This document shows positions 11,701-22,239 of a DNA stretch of 64,000 nt, piece after piece (the first letter of the stretch is position 1; each line of letters begins with the position of its first letter). Source of the DNA: Rhodocollybia butyracea (taxonomy: Eukaryota; Basidiomycota; Agaricomycetes; Agaricales; Omphalotaceae). The notes below the pieces were generated by a model that did not search any database, was not told the DNA's origin, and saw only the letters and a program-made list of their open reading frames with translations. The translations under genes were made by a program, and so were the position numbers. The stretch spans positions 1 to 64,000 of the forward strand of contig JADNRY010000066.1 in NCBI GenBank assembly GCA_015501585.1. Direction: 5' to 3'.

Positions 11701-13738
11701 ACACGATCGAAGTTCGTAAAGATTGATGTGGGGGATGCGGTGATGAAGATGAAGATGAGTGAGGCTGGAACCGAAGACAGTGAGGGAGAGGGTTTAAAGA
11801 AGTTGGTGAGGAGTGTAGATGTTGTGGTCAGGTTTGTGCGATATCCTGCTCTCTTTGATGACTCTGGTTCTGAAAGATTTTTTCTCTACTTCCCTTCTCT
11901 ATTTCTGCTGCGCCTACTTTTCTTACTCCTTGCTCCCCGCGATGACAACAATGAAACACATACACAGCCTCCTTCCAGCGTCCCTCCACGTTCCCATCGC
12001 AGAACTTTGTATCCAAGAAGGCAAACATCTCGTCACAGCATCATATATCTCTCCTGAGATGAAAGCGTTGAATGAACGGTAAGCTTATTTCGTTTCCACT
12101 TTTGTCTGCCTTCCACTTTTTCGCTCCAATTACCAATCACTGATTCTTGTTTCATCCATATCCCTATCGACTTATCCCACTATTCATCCTATCATCCTAC
12201 AGCGCTCTCGCTGCCGAGGTCCTCCTTCTCAACGAAATTGGTCTCGACCCAGGCATCGACCACGTTTCTGCGATTTCAATGCTCGAACGTTTGAAATCCG
12301 AAAAGAAGGACGTGAAATCATTCATCAGTTTTTGTGGGGGGCTGCCTGCACCAGAACTCGTTGGTCCAATCTCGAAAAGGGAAAGAAAAAATTTGAATGG
12401 AAAGAAAGGTGTAAAGACCTCAGGCGCGGGTCATACGTATGGCTCCGCGGGCCCGCTATCGTACAAGTTTAGCTGGAGTCCACGGGGGGTATTGACTGCT
12501 GCATTGAATGGGGCGAGATTTAGGTTGAGAGAGAAGGAAGTCGTTGTTCCTGGGCCCGGGATCGCTGCTACGACCGGGACTGTTGAGGCCAGTGGTGGCG
12601 ATATGGGTGGTGCACTGTTGAAAAGTGCATTCCCGTCGGTTGATCTCGCTAGTGCGAGCGAGCATGATGGAGAGCTGGCGGCGATTACCGGGATGTTGGA
12701 AGGGTTACCCAATAGGGACTCGTTGCCATACGAGCATGTGTATGGGTTGTCGAAGGATGGGGATGAAGGTGTTCGTTCAGTGTTAAGGGGAACTTTGCGG
12801 TATGTTTTTGCTTCTAGTCAGCAGTTTCTGGTTTTATGATTATTTCCTTGAATTTTAGGTACAAGGGATTTTCTTCCCTTATGTCATCCTTCCACGCCAT
12901 GGGAATGTTGGAAACCGAAGCTACCATTACGATAGACTCGGGCTCTGATAGAGATCTCGAACGTGCTTGGTATACCGTCTTCGAAAAGGCTAGACGACTT
13001 CGGCAACAGAGGTATCCCTTGCCTGAACTGCCTGAAATGCCTGATCTTTCCACCCCGACAACCACAGATGCTCCCCAAGATTTAGTGTACGTGGAAGCCG
13101 TGAAATGGCTGCTGAACACCGAAACCGGAACTCCCATAGCTTCCTCCGAATCGAACGACTCAAACACACGCGAAAATCCAAATTCGAAATGGATTGGCCT
13201 TCCTCCCCTCCCTGCCTCTCCCACTACTCCGCTCGACCTATTCACACAGCTACTAGCGCACAAGTTGCGCTATGCGCCTGAAGAGAGGGATATGGTTGTA
13301 CTAGTACATGAGGTAATCACTTCGAGCGCAGAGAGCCTCTCGGAAGCGGAGAGAGAGGAAGAAATCCACACATCTTCTCTTGTCATTTATGGCTCCCAGT
13401 CCCCGAATGGAGATTACGAGTCAGCTATGGCGCGTTCTGTTGGTATCCCAGTGGCTATTGCGGCTCTTGCTGTTATTGATGGGGCCGTATCGCCTCTTCG
13501 TTCGGACAAGGAGAAGAAAGTGACGATCCGAGGCGTCCATGGACCTGGACACGAGTCGATCCGGGAACGAGTATTGCAGGGGATGAAGGATGCGGGGATT
13601 GGGATGCGGGAAGGCGTACGGAGGGTAAAGAGGGTGGATTCGAACGCGAATGGGCAGAAAGGTTATGCGTGTGCAAGTACAGGGGTAAACGTGGCGAGTT
13701 TGGAGTCAAGTTTGGTTGTGAGGTATACAGGGGCTTAG
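8707..13738 (+). CDS. Bifunctional lysine-ketoglutarate reductase/saccharopine dehydrogenase with an internal RRM
   Basis: Alpha-aminoadipic semialdehyde synthase type. LKR condenses lysine and 2-oxoglutarate to saccharopine; SDH oxidises that to aminoadipate semialdehyde and glutamate, in mitochondria. Exons: 8707-9521, 9578-10064, 10124-10840, 10986-11070, 11207-11831, 11968-12078, 12203-12799, 12859-13738. Total 4317 nt, 1438 aa, no stops. The N-terminus ([20 protein letters not shown]) is Arg-rich, like a mitochondrial presequence. LKR covers about 33-507 ([39 protein letters not shown]). An acidic linker leads to an RRM at about 650-735, with RNP2 LFVKNL and RNP1 [11 protein letters not shown] covers about 793-1438, with a nucleotide motif [11 protein letters not shown] and later [12 protein letters not shown] and [15 protein letters not shown]. 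Animal AASS has about 930 residues. LKR joins the RRM inside exon 3, and the RRM joins SDH inside exon 5. The start is the first ATG before the presequence. Confidence 0.9.
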
Positions 13739-13844
13739 TCTTGAATTTGGTTGTCTCTTGTTACCCACTTGAATAAATCTGAATTAACTCTAGCTTATGA
13801 AGTCCTCTCAATACTCGATCTGCACCGGAAGTGCGATCAAAATA

Positions 13845-14227
13845 AGGGCTGTTCAATTCTAATCGCGTTAAAAATCGCGAGTGCTCACGATTCACTCAAA
13901 TGAGAGCCGACGAGTGCCACCCTGACCAACCCTGAGTAATAACAAGATGCGCCCGGACCGCCGTGCCCTCACAGTTTGGCTCGTTCTTACTTTTTGGTAG
14001 TACCCATGCCCTAAGTAATGTGTAGGGCATTCAACAGATATAAGAATGGTACAAATTAACTAAAAAGATAGTGTCCTCCTTGTACCTACAGCTTCCTAGA
14101 GCTCGATGAGTCCAGTCATGGCTTTGGCATTGCACCTGATATAAGCATCAGGTGGCATCGTCGGCCTCTCATTTGATTGAATCGTGAGCATTCGCGATTT
14201 TTGCCGCAGTTAGAATTGAACAGCCCT
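13845..14227. mobile_element. MITE with long terminal inverted repeats
   Basis: A 383-bp element with terminal inverted repeats of about 70 bp. The left end AGGGCTGTTCAATTCTAA and the following GCTCACGATTCA...AATGAGAG...CCGACGA blocks return in reverse complement at the right end. The direct repeat ATA flanks both sides (13842-13844 and 14228-14230). No coding frame is present. A 3-bp or TA duplication suggests PIF/Harbinger or mariner origin, which I cannot decide. It sits about 100 bp past the stop of the LKR-RRM-SDH gene. Confidence 0.8.
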
Positions 14228-14562
14228 ATAATCCAATGTATATCTTGCCGCTCGTTGTTCCAAGAAGTTGCTGGCCTTAAATTGCGGTGCCTTCGAGGGA
14301 ACGTCAGAGTCATCACTAAAATAAAGACTAAATTTGACAAAATCCAACACGCTCCGAAACCGAGGGTCAAAACATCAACTTGCTTCTCCGTTCTCCAGCG
14401 TTCTCCTCAGTCTCGCAACAATGCGACGTACCTGAGACGGCTTGTAGGTGACTTTCAGAGCTCAGAAATGAGAACTAGCTTGTCAAGAATTGCAGTGTAC
14501 ATTCGTGAAACTTGTAATTATTTAATTAGTGTCAGATTTCGAACCTCTGTCGTCCGAGCCCG

Positions 14563-15234
14563 TTAGACTATCCCGTTCCCTTCCTCCTTCTGTACAAATG
14601 ATGTAGTCAGTTTCTCACTATCCATCCCTGTTACCGCCCAAAGCTCCTCACACATCTTCACCACAACACTCTTATTCTTATTGTCAGTCTTCATCTGCAC
14701 ACCTTCAAAGAACTCCAGCCCGCGTTTCAACACCTTCCAAGTCACCCAAAGCAAACGTGTACCCACTATAAGAATCGGTAGCAGACATACACTGTATAGG
14801 AATAAATACCCTAGTTGCGGGCCTTGCACAATGTAGTGCATTGCAAGATATATTATAAGGGGTAGCAGATCAAAGTAATTGAAGAGCCACCAACGTGATA
14901 GACCAAGGCTTCCGAGACTGGTCTTGGGTTCCCAGGTGTCAGGATCAGGTATTGCTGTAGTAGGTTGATATGGGACATTTTCAATGGGAATACTAGTAAG
15001 GAGAGCAACTCCTTTGTCGATGTACCCCGAAATCTGTGCGCGCGCGCGGAAGTGAAAGCCGATAATGACGAGAGTATTGACAAAGGCAATAAAGAGCCAG
15101 TAAATGAAAGCCTCATAGAACACTTGGTGGTACGCTCCCAATTGCAAATGCAAAGGGGCCAGCTCCAAGCCGACACTGTGAGATATGACAGTGTTGTTCA
15201 AGTTGGCATTGAAAGAGGTAGAGTTAAATGCCAT
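14563..15234 (-). CDS. Small multi-pass membrane protein of unknown function
   Basis: Intronless frame of 223 aa from ATG 15234. After a polar N-terminus of about 35 residues there are hydrophobic stretches near residues 40-62 (FYEAFIYWLFIAFVNTLVII), 118-136 (YFDLLPLIIYLAMHYIV) and 140-160 (LGYLFLYSVCLLPILIVG). About three membrane spans are therefore likely, with a charged C-terminal tail. I do not recognise a family. It stands alone between two MITEs, and its length and clean frame are the main support. Confidence 0.55.
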   Translation of the reverse strand: MAFNSTSFNANLNNTVISHSVGLELAPLHLQLGAYHQVFYEAFIYWLFIAFVNTLVIIGFHFRARAQISGYIDKGVALLTSIPIENVPYQPTTAIPDPDTWEPKTSLGSLGLSRWWLFNYFDLLPLIIYLAMHYIVQGPQLGYLFLYSVCLLPILIVGTRLLWVTWKVLKRGLEFFEGVQMKTDNKNKSVVVKMCEELWAVTGMDSEKLTTSFVQKEEGNGIV

Positions 15235-16048
15235 AGTGCTGTTGATTTTTGCATGGTGACTTCTTGGATGACTTCATATTTTATTTAGTTTCTTTAACTT
15301 TTAGAGAATGCAAAGGGGAAATAACGCACTCATCGTACATAACATCACCAATACTCGCAGCATAAAAGCAAATGATAATTGTAGAGGTACACTGGGCAAT
15401 GGCAGCATTCTAAAGAATAGTATTTCAGATAAACGATCAATCTTCAAGTTATCCTTGCGATTATTTACAAGACTTGCATCTTCAGATTACTCACCGAAAT
15501 GCAAAATGATGTGACCTCTGACCACAATTTTCGGCGAAGCTTGGTCTGCAGTGCAAATACAATGTCTTCATCTGGGGCATTCAAGTTTAATGTCGAAGTC
15601 TCGGAATTGTTATCCGGGATCTGAGTCTCCAAGTCAGGGTCCTATTTGGAGGGTTGTTCTATGAGCTTAGATGCCCCAAAATATAGTTAAAACTTTGTGG
15701 ACATACTGTAGCGATTTTTTCGTAGTTTTGGGACATGGATGGCTCACTGGACACTACTACACCACTTTGTGTCCACGTTATATATATATATAATCCAGAT
15801 ATAATCATGATGAAGTTTGAGGCACAGACGGCCAAATTTACACCCCGTTACAGCTTTCTAGCTATTAGCAGCCTCCCGCTGACACTTGACGGTGTTGTTG
15901 CCTGCGGAAATAATCTTTCATCTTTAATAGCAATTTAAATGTGGCAATGAGTGGCTTATTACGAGTCCTGAATGTAATGAAGGCTCGTCCTTATGGCCGG
16001 TTTCGCGTGGGAATTTCGTCCCAATTGGTTTTGATGGCATCCAAATTA
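15235..16048. other. AT-rich spacer, no gene seen
   Basis: It contains short open frames without recognisable content and a short TA repeat at about 15780-15792. Confidence 0.45.
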
Positions 16049-16056
16049 AGCTAAGC

Positions 16057-16745
16057 TAGTGCTGCCGCGAGTCGAGTTCAAGTCGAGTCGAGTTATGAAT
16101 AAAAAATAACTCGACTTGATTGCATCAAGTCAAGTTGGAGCCGCTCGTCGAGTTAACTTGATATCAATTACCCAAAAAGGTGACCGTCCAGGGTCAACTC
16201 GCTCAACGCTCAAGTCCTCTCACTTCCAAGGACCAACTTCAAGTCATAAGTTGCAGATGAGCTTCTGTTGTATTTTATATACTTGCTAGTATGTAAATTG
16301 CAACAATGTCACGGTAATTACAGCAGGCATAAGACTTCAGTAACACATGAGCTCTGCGACCAATTATATTAGTGCTGCTGCACTGCAAGAGCTCGCTTAG
16401 AAACCAACTTGAAACTGTTTTTCTAGTTTTGCTACTCAACTTTAAGAATCCACAAGATACTCAGTGACTCAGGCTGGACAGATACACACTCGTTCATGTA
16501 CAATCAAATAAAACTTAACAATGCCAATTACTGCAACGATAACTACAAATTACCCATCCACCAAGAGGCTTGAGGCGCAACAGAGGCCTACTGCCCTGGA
16601 CTGCATATAGAACTACAAAAGAGGAAGCGAGTTCAAGGCAAGCTTCCAAGCCCATCAAAACTCGGTAACTCGCCTTCCTGTTTTAGAACCGAGTCAAGGC
16701 AGTCGAGTTCAGGGTCCAAGCTAACTTGAACTTGCGGCAGCACTA
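16057..16745. mobile_element. Non-autonomous hAT-type element
   Basis: A 689-bp element begins TAGTGCTGCCGC and ends with its inverse GCGGCAGCACTA. The perfect 8-bp target duplication AGCTAAGC (16049-16056 and 16746-16753) is the hAT hallmark. The subterminal regions are packed with GAGTCGAGTT/CAAGT-type motifs in both orientations, as expected of transposase-binding repeats. No transposase frame is present, so it must be mobilised in trans if at all. Confidence 0.88.
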
Positions 16746-17072
16746 AGCTAAGCAGAATTGTTTCACCTTGTCAAAGCACCTGTCATGTGATTTTGTGAAT
16801 TTACCTTCAGCGCTCAACAACAAGTTCAACGCTTCTCACGACTACAGCCTCAAACCAAGGGTTCCCACGCCCGACCGTTTGGACCGTTTTCGAACCGATT
16901 AAATCCGACAAGACCGTTTTTCACCGATGGTCATGTGGGAAGATAAGCGCCCATGCAACTCGCTCTGACGGACAACTCTGGGCAACTATGAGCTCAATTC
17001 AAGCTCAATATACCCTTTTTTTAATGCTATTTAAGTAAGACTATGAACAAATGAACATTTTGGCATGGCAAC

Positions 17073-17420
17073 TGTTGGATATTCGGTCCGCGGTATATGG
17101 CCGCCGGTATGTACAGCTCCAATACCGAGTAGATATCAGACCCGAGTTCTTATCATTTGTTTTAACTTTTATTTCACTGATACGGATTTCTACTTATACT
17201 GTACGTATCGACGTTCCCTTCTTTTCCTCAGCCTTCATCACTTCTGGCTGAGGTATGTCTATTATACTTATGCTCTATGTCCATTATGCTCATACTGTAC
17301 CTATAGCTTAGTTGTACATCGTACTAACGTGTCTCTTAGGTATGGTAATATGATTTAGCCTTCATCACTTCTGGCTGAGCTTAGTTGTACATCGTACTAA
17401 CGTGTCTCTTAGTTCCAACA
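17073..17420 (+). repeat. 5' LTR of the copia element
   Basis: 348 bp, TGTTGG...CCAACA. Two internal duplications are visible: a 22-bp block at 17231-17252 repeated at 17358-17379, and a 34-bp block at 17306-17339 repeated at 17379-17412. The 3' half of the LTR therefore arose by local duplication. Confidence 0.95.
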
Positions 17421-17432
17421 GGTTATGGGCCC
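17421..17432 (+). promoter_or_regulatory. Primer-binding site for a half-tRNA primer
   Basis: GGTTATGGGCCC starts at the base after the 5' LTR. It is the reverse complement of GGGCCCATAACC, the anticodon arm of initiator methionine tRNA (anticodon CAT). It is not the complement of a tRNA 3' end, which would start TGG. This matches the internal tRNA-fragment priming known for Drosophila copia and yeast Ty5. Confidence 0.75.
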
Positions 17433-17519
17433 CGAGTCCGCCTGATACAGCCAGCCTTATAGTGATTACCGGAATCGAATCTTTTATCTTCTCTTCCTGC
17501 ATAACCCTCGTCTCTATCG

Positions 17520-20500
17520 ATGTCTACTACCCCTTCCGCTCCTACTACCCAACCTACTCAGACTACTTCGAGTACACAGACCACTATGACCGCGCCGACT
17601 ATTCCGAGTGATTGGACCATCCCTAGTGGTGGAAATTCACTCTTCCCTCGTGACACTAAGCTCAAAGGTGAAACAAATTTTTCGTCTTGGTCTGCCGTCT
17701 TCCTCGCTGGTGCTCGCACAGTAGGATGTCAATCTATTTTGTCGGGCACGCTTGTTTGTCCTCCCGATACCGACACTAAGTATCTTATCTGGCAACGGAT
17801 GGATTCTTATATGATGAACATGCTTCTCCAGTGTATCTCTGAGAGCATGGTCAGCATGGTAGAAGGTCTTACGAGCGCCGCCGCCTATAAACGACTTTCG
17901 GGTACTTATGGTCCTCAGGGTTCTGGTCTCATCATGACGTTCTTCTCCCGACTCACCCGCCGACTTCCGCTCCAGCATAGCTTTGATTCTTTGTCCGCCC
18001 ATCTTCAGGGTTTCGAATCTGCTCTGCAGGATATCCGGAAAGCTGGGTACGTTGTGGAGGAAGGGTTTGCCTCTGCTATTCTTGTCACTACTCTCCCCAA
18101 TGAAGAAGGTGCGACCGGGTCTTGGCACACCTGGATCCGCAGTTTCTCTCTCACCTCCAGCACTACTCTTGAGTCGACTGTCCAACAGATTTTAGGTTCT
18201 TACCGTTCAGCTCATCCTGACGAGAACTCTAATTCCGGCATGTCGAACGTAGAAGCCGCCGTCGCTGTGCTCGAACGCTCCTATGCGGCCCGTGGAGATT
18301 ATTATTGTGTCAACTGCCACACTCCCGGTCACACCAAGGATTTTTGCCGTAAGCCCGGTGGTGGGAAACATGCTATGGAGGCTAAGGGAGGTAACAGAAA
18401 GGGGAAAAATAAGAAGAAGGGCAAAGAGAAAGCCCACCATGTGGATAGTGGGGGAGGAGGTGAAACTGAGCAGTCTACCTCATCACATTTTGTAGAATCT
18501 TCTTCGGGCGCCAATATTATCGATTTCTCTGCTTACCCGGTGACCGAGACTTCTACAAATGTGAATTCCTCCCAGCCTATGTCTGAGTCAGTGTATCCAG
18601 CTGGTACTACTGCCGATAGGCCTCCCATCATTATCGACTCTGGTACTACGTCTCACATTCATTCTGTTCGTGCCGACTTCACGTCTTTCCACCATCCGGC
18701 CATTTCTCAGAAGGTTACTGGATTTGGTCATGGTACTATGAAGATTGCAGGTCGAGGTATAGCCGTTTTTCTTGCGCGTCGTCGCCATCGTCAACTTGTC
18801 CGTCTCAATCTGAAGGACACTGCTTTCGTTCCTGACTCCTCTCCTACCCTCATTTCCGTTTCCCGACTCGACGAAGCTAAGTGTTATACTGTCTTTGGCG
18901 CAGGGAAATGTGTAACATTCAGTAAGGATGATGCTGGTACTTTTATCCAGCGCCTTATTGATGAGGAGGATGTTGTTTTCACTGGAACGAAGGACGATTC
19001 TCGACTTTATCACCTTGACTCTGCTCCCTCCACCTCTGCGTTTACATCTTCCACCTCGGACAAACCTCCGCTTTACTCCAAACTGGTTCAGCTTCATAAC
19101 GAGCTTGGGCATTTGAACTATCCCGCTTGTCGTGACTTGTACCGTTCGGGTACGCTTGAGGGGATGACCGTGAAACTTACGGCCTCAGAATTGGCTGCAG
19201 AACCCCCCATCTGTGACGCCTGTGCGCAGGGAAAGCTCACCCGTGCGCGCTTTCCTGAATCGAACTCTAGAGCTTCAGAGCCACTGGGCCTAGTTCACTC
19301 AGATCTTTGGGGACCAGCTCCGGTCTTGACCACGACCGGCATGGGGTATCTCATCACGTTTCTTGATGATTGCTCCCATATGGCTTGGGGTTACTTGCTT
19401 CGCCGCAAGAGTGATGCTTTTACTGCTTTTAAGCAGTGGTTAGTTGAAGTAGAGAAGGTAACCGGCAAAAAGTTGAAGGTTTTCCGCACTGACAATGGTG
19501 GGGAATATATAACCAACGAGTGGCGCGATTGGATGAAGGAGCATGGTATCCGCTGGGAAAAGACCGCTCCTTACACTCCTGAACAGAACGGCCGTTCTGA
19601 GCGCCTCAATCGTACAATTTTTGACCGGGTACGCACTATCCTTATTCACTCTCAACTCCCTCTCTCTATGTGGGGCTACGCTGTCTGGTACATTCTTAAT
19701 ATCCGTGCCCGGACTTATGCTAGTCCTCTACCTAAAGGGGAGACACCCTATCATCTCTGGTACAAGAAGCACCCTGACCGTCGAAAATTGCATTCTTTTG
19801 GATGTAAAGTTTGGGTATACAACAACTCGCAGGAGCATAAACTTGACGCTCGTGGTACTCCTGGTATTTTTCTAGGTTTTGACGAGACTCGGGTGGCGTA
19901 CTATGTGTACACGCCAGGTAAAGGTGTACGTTCAGCAATCTCTGTGAAGTTTGATGACAACACTAATGGAGATGGACTTTTGAGCGCCGCGGGGGAGTCC
20001 TATGATTATTCGTCTCTCAAAAATCCTACTTATAAAGATGACGATGAGTTTTCCCCTATAACCGCTCCATCCGCTCTCCCACCTGACCCTCCTGTTCCTG
20101 TTCCTCCTGCTACTCCTCCACCTCGTGCCCCTCGTCCTAATCCCCGCATGCCTTCTGATGCTACACCTGCTAAGACTCGCTCTCGTGCGAGAGCAGAAGT
20201 CCAGCCACAGATTGATGAGGATATTCCTCCGCATGTTGAGCTTGATATGGATGATAGCGGGGATGAGGGGGAGATGCCCGAACTGGCTCATATCTTGAGT
20301 GGTGAAATTCCATTCAATGTTTCGCAGGCTCTCAACTCTCCCGATCATGCAGAGTGGGAAGCCGCTTGTCATTACGAGCTTAACCAGCTCTTGGAGACTG
20401 GGACTTACTCTCTCGTTCCACCACCTCCTGACCGTAAGGCCATTGGTACACGCTGGGTCTTCGCTATCAAGCGCAATGCCGACACTCAGGCCATTGAGGT

Positions 20501-21884
20501 CTACCGAGCTCGACTTGTAGCTCAGGGTTTTACCCAAATTCCGGGTATTGACTTTGTCGATATCCACGCTCCGACTGCTCGTATTGAATCCATTCGTGGT
20601 ATTGCAACCGTAGCGGCCATCCAGGATTGGGAAATTCATGTCATTGATGTGAAATCTGCTTATCTTAATAGCACCATCCCTGATGACCAGCCAACGTATG
20701 TGAAGCAACCGCCCGGATTTGCAGTCAGAGGAAAGGATTCGTGGGTTTGGAAGCTTAACAAGGCACTCTATGGACTTAAGCAGTCTGGTTTTCTCTGGTA
20801 TGAGAAACTAAAAAGTGTTTTGGTTGAACTTGGCTTTCAGGTTTGCATTTCCGATCCTTGTGTCTTCTTTCGTCGTTCTTCCGATGGAATAATCATCATT
20901 GCAACTCACGTCGATGATCTAGCTCTCTTTGGTTCCTCCATTCTACAGATTATTCAATTCAAGGATGAGTTCCGTACTCATTTTGATATCTCGGATAAGG
21001 GGGAGATCTCTCAATTTTTGGGTATGACTGTTACTCGTGATAGATCTGCTCGAACCATTTCCTTTTCCCAACGTTCCTACATCTTGTCTCTCATTTCGCG
21101 TTTCCGACTCGATGATGCTCACCCCGTTGGAACACCCATGGAAAAGACGGTATTGTCCAAAGCTGATTGTCCTTCTGATGATTCTCCTGAACAGAGAGAG
21201 ATGCGCTTGGTGCCCTACGCTGAAGGTGTTGGTTCTCTCATGCACGCCTCCACTCGAACGCGCCCGGACATCACTCGCAGCACCCAACAAGTAGCGCAGT
21301 TCATGCATAATCCCGGTCATATCCACTGGAAAGCAGTGAAACGGATTATTCGCTATTTGAAGGGGACTGTTGACTTTGTCCTCGTCCTTGGTGGCAAGTC
21401 ACTCCTTTTCTTTGCCTATACCGACTCCAACTTTGTTGATCACCTTGAACATGGTCGTTCGGTGTCTGGCGCCGCCCTCACTTTCGGTACAGGTTGTTTT
21501 TCCTGGTATACAAGGAAACAGACTGCTGTTGCGACTTCCACCAGTGAAGCCGAATATTATGCAGCTGGATCTTGTGGTAGGGAAGTTGTTTGGTTCCGCT
21601 CCCTTCTCCAGGAACTCGACTTCACTCAACCTGAACCAACTCAGATGTTTGTTGATTCATCTTCGGCTTTGAAGAACATTAATTCCGACCAAGTCACTAA
21701 TGCAAACAAACATATCAAAATTCACCACCACTGGATTCGTGAAGCGGTTCATTGCGGTGATATTCAGACAGCTGTTGTTGCTTCTAGGGATAATGTCGCC
21801 GACATATTCACCAAAGCTCTTGATGGTGAAACTCATCGACAGGCAACTCGACTACTGGGACTTGTCCCAATGCATTCTCGTTGA
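17520..21884 (+). CDS. Copia Gag-Pol polyprotein
   Basis: One frame of 1454 aa in the copia order. Gag covers about 1-300, with a zinc knuckle CVNCHTPGHTKDFC at about 263-276. Protease has DSGTTSHIH with the catalytic Asp near 373. Integrase has the HHCC finger (HNELGHLNY to CDACAQGK, about 526-565) and the D, D, E residues near 595 (DLWGP), 658 (DNGGEY) and 694 (QNGRSER). Reverse transcriptase has YRARLVAQGFTQ, DVKSAYLN, LYGLKQSGFLWY and the active site HVDD near 1132 (the family usually has YVDD). RNase H has YTDSNFVDH near 1302 and TSTSEAEYYAAG. Stop TGA is at 21882-21884. Gag and Pol share one frame, with no frameshift or stop between them. Confidence 0.97.
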   Translation: MSTTPSAPTTQPTQTTSSTQTTMTAPTIPSDWTIPSGGNSLFPRDTKLKGETNFSSWSAVFLAGARTVGCQSILSGTLVCPPDTDTKYLIWQRMDSYMMNMLLQCISESMVSMVEGLTSAAAYKRLSGTYGPQGSGLIMTFFSRLTRRLPLQHSFDSLSAHLQGFESALQDIRKAGYVVEEGFASAILVTTLPNEEGATGSWHTWIRSFSLTSSTTLESTVQQILGSYRSAHPDENSNSGMSNVEAAVAVLERSYAARGDYYCVNCHTPGHTKDFCRKPGGGKHAMEAKGGNRKGKNKKKGKEKAHHVDSGGGGETEQSTSSHFVESSSGANIIDFSAYPVTETSTNVNSSQPMSESVYPAGTTADRPPIIIDSGTTSHIHSVRADFTSFHHPAISQKVTGFGHGTMKIAGRGIAVFLARRRHRQLVRLNLKDTAFVPDSSPTLISVSRLDEAKCYTVFGAGKCVTFSKDDAGTFIQRLIDEEDVVFTGTKDDSRLYHLDSAPSTSAFTSSTSDKPPLYSKLVQLHNELGHLNYPACRDLYRSGTLEGMTVKLTASELAAEPPICDACAQGKLTRARFPESNSRASEPLGLVHSDLWGPAPVLTTTGMGYLITFLDDCSHMAWGYLLRRKSDAFTAFKQWLVEVEKVTGKKLKVFRTDNGGEYITNEWRDWMKEHGIRWEKTAPYTPEQNGRSERLNRTIFDRVRTILIHSQLPLSMWGYAVWYILNIRARTYASPLPKGETPYHLWYKKHPDRRKLHSFGCKVWVYNNSQEHKLDARGTPGIFLGFDETRVAYYVYTPGKGVRSAISVKFDDNTNGDGLLSAAGESYDYSSLKNPTYKDDDEFSPITAPSALPPDPPVPVPPATPPPRAPRPNPRMPSDATPAKTRSRARAEVQPQIDEDIPPHVELDMDDSGDEGEMPELAHILSGEIPFNVSQALNSPDHAEWEAACHYELNQLLETGTYSLVPPPPDRKAIGTRWVFAIKRNADTQAIEVYRARLVAQGFTQIPGIDFVDIHAPTARIESIRGIATVAAIQDWEIHVIDVKSAYLNSTIPDDQPTYVKQPPGFAVRGKDSWVWKLNKALYGLKQSGFLWYEKLKSVLVELGFQVCISDPCVFFRRSSDGIIIIATHVDDLALFGSSILQIIQFKDEFRTHFDISDKGEISQFLGMTVTRDRSARTISFSQRSYILSLISRFRLDDAHPVGTPMEKTVLSKADCPSDDSPEQREMRLVPYAEGVGSLMHASTRTRPDITRSTQQVAQFMHNPGHIHWKAVKRIIRYLKGTVDFVLVLGGKSLLFFAYTDSNFVDHLEHGRSVSGAALTFGTGCFSWYTRKQTAVATSTSEAEYYAAGSCGREVVWFRSLLQELDFTQPEPTQMFVDSSSALKNINSDQVTNANKHIKIHHHWIREAVHCGDIQTAVVASRDNVADIFTKALDGETHRQATRLLGLVPMHSR

Positions 21885-21891
21885 GGGGGAG
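21883..21891 (+). promoter_or_regulatory. Polypurine tract of the copia element
   Basis: GAGGGGGAG directly before the 3' LTR, overlapping the gag-pol stop codon. This is the usual primer for plus-strand DNA synthesis. Confidence 0.85.
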
Positions 21892-22239
21892 TGTTGGATA
21901 TTCGGTCCGCGGTATATGGCCGCCGGTATGTACAGCTCCAATACCGAGTAGATATCAGACCCGAGTTCTTATCATTTGTTTTAACTTTTATTTCACTGAT
22001 ACGGATTTCTACTTATACTGTACGTATCGACGTTCCCTTCTTTTCCTCAGCCTTCATCACTTCTGGCTGAGGTATGTCTATTATACTTATGCTCTATGTC
22101 CATTATGCTCATACTGTACCTATAGCTTAGTTGTACATCGTACTAACGTGTCTCTTAGGTATGGTAATATGATTTAGCCTTCATCACTTCTGGCTGAGCT
22201 TAGTTGTACATCGTACTAACGTGTCTCTTAGTTCCAACA
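21892..22239 (+). repeat. 3' LTR of the copia element
   Basis: 348 bp, identical by eye to the 5' LTR, ending CCAACA before the GCAAC target duplication. Confidence 0.95.

Noticed and set aside
14520..14580. GGTTCGAAATC on the minus strand, considered as a tRNA end
   Set aside because: The T stem does not pair and no acceptor or A box could be fitted; the sequence overlaps the end of the membrane protein gene.
19932..20708. 258-codon minus-strand frame inside the copia pol region
   Set aside because: It is a shadow of the conserved integrase-RT frame with no motif of its own.
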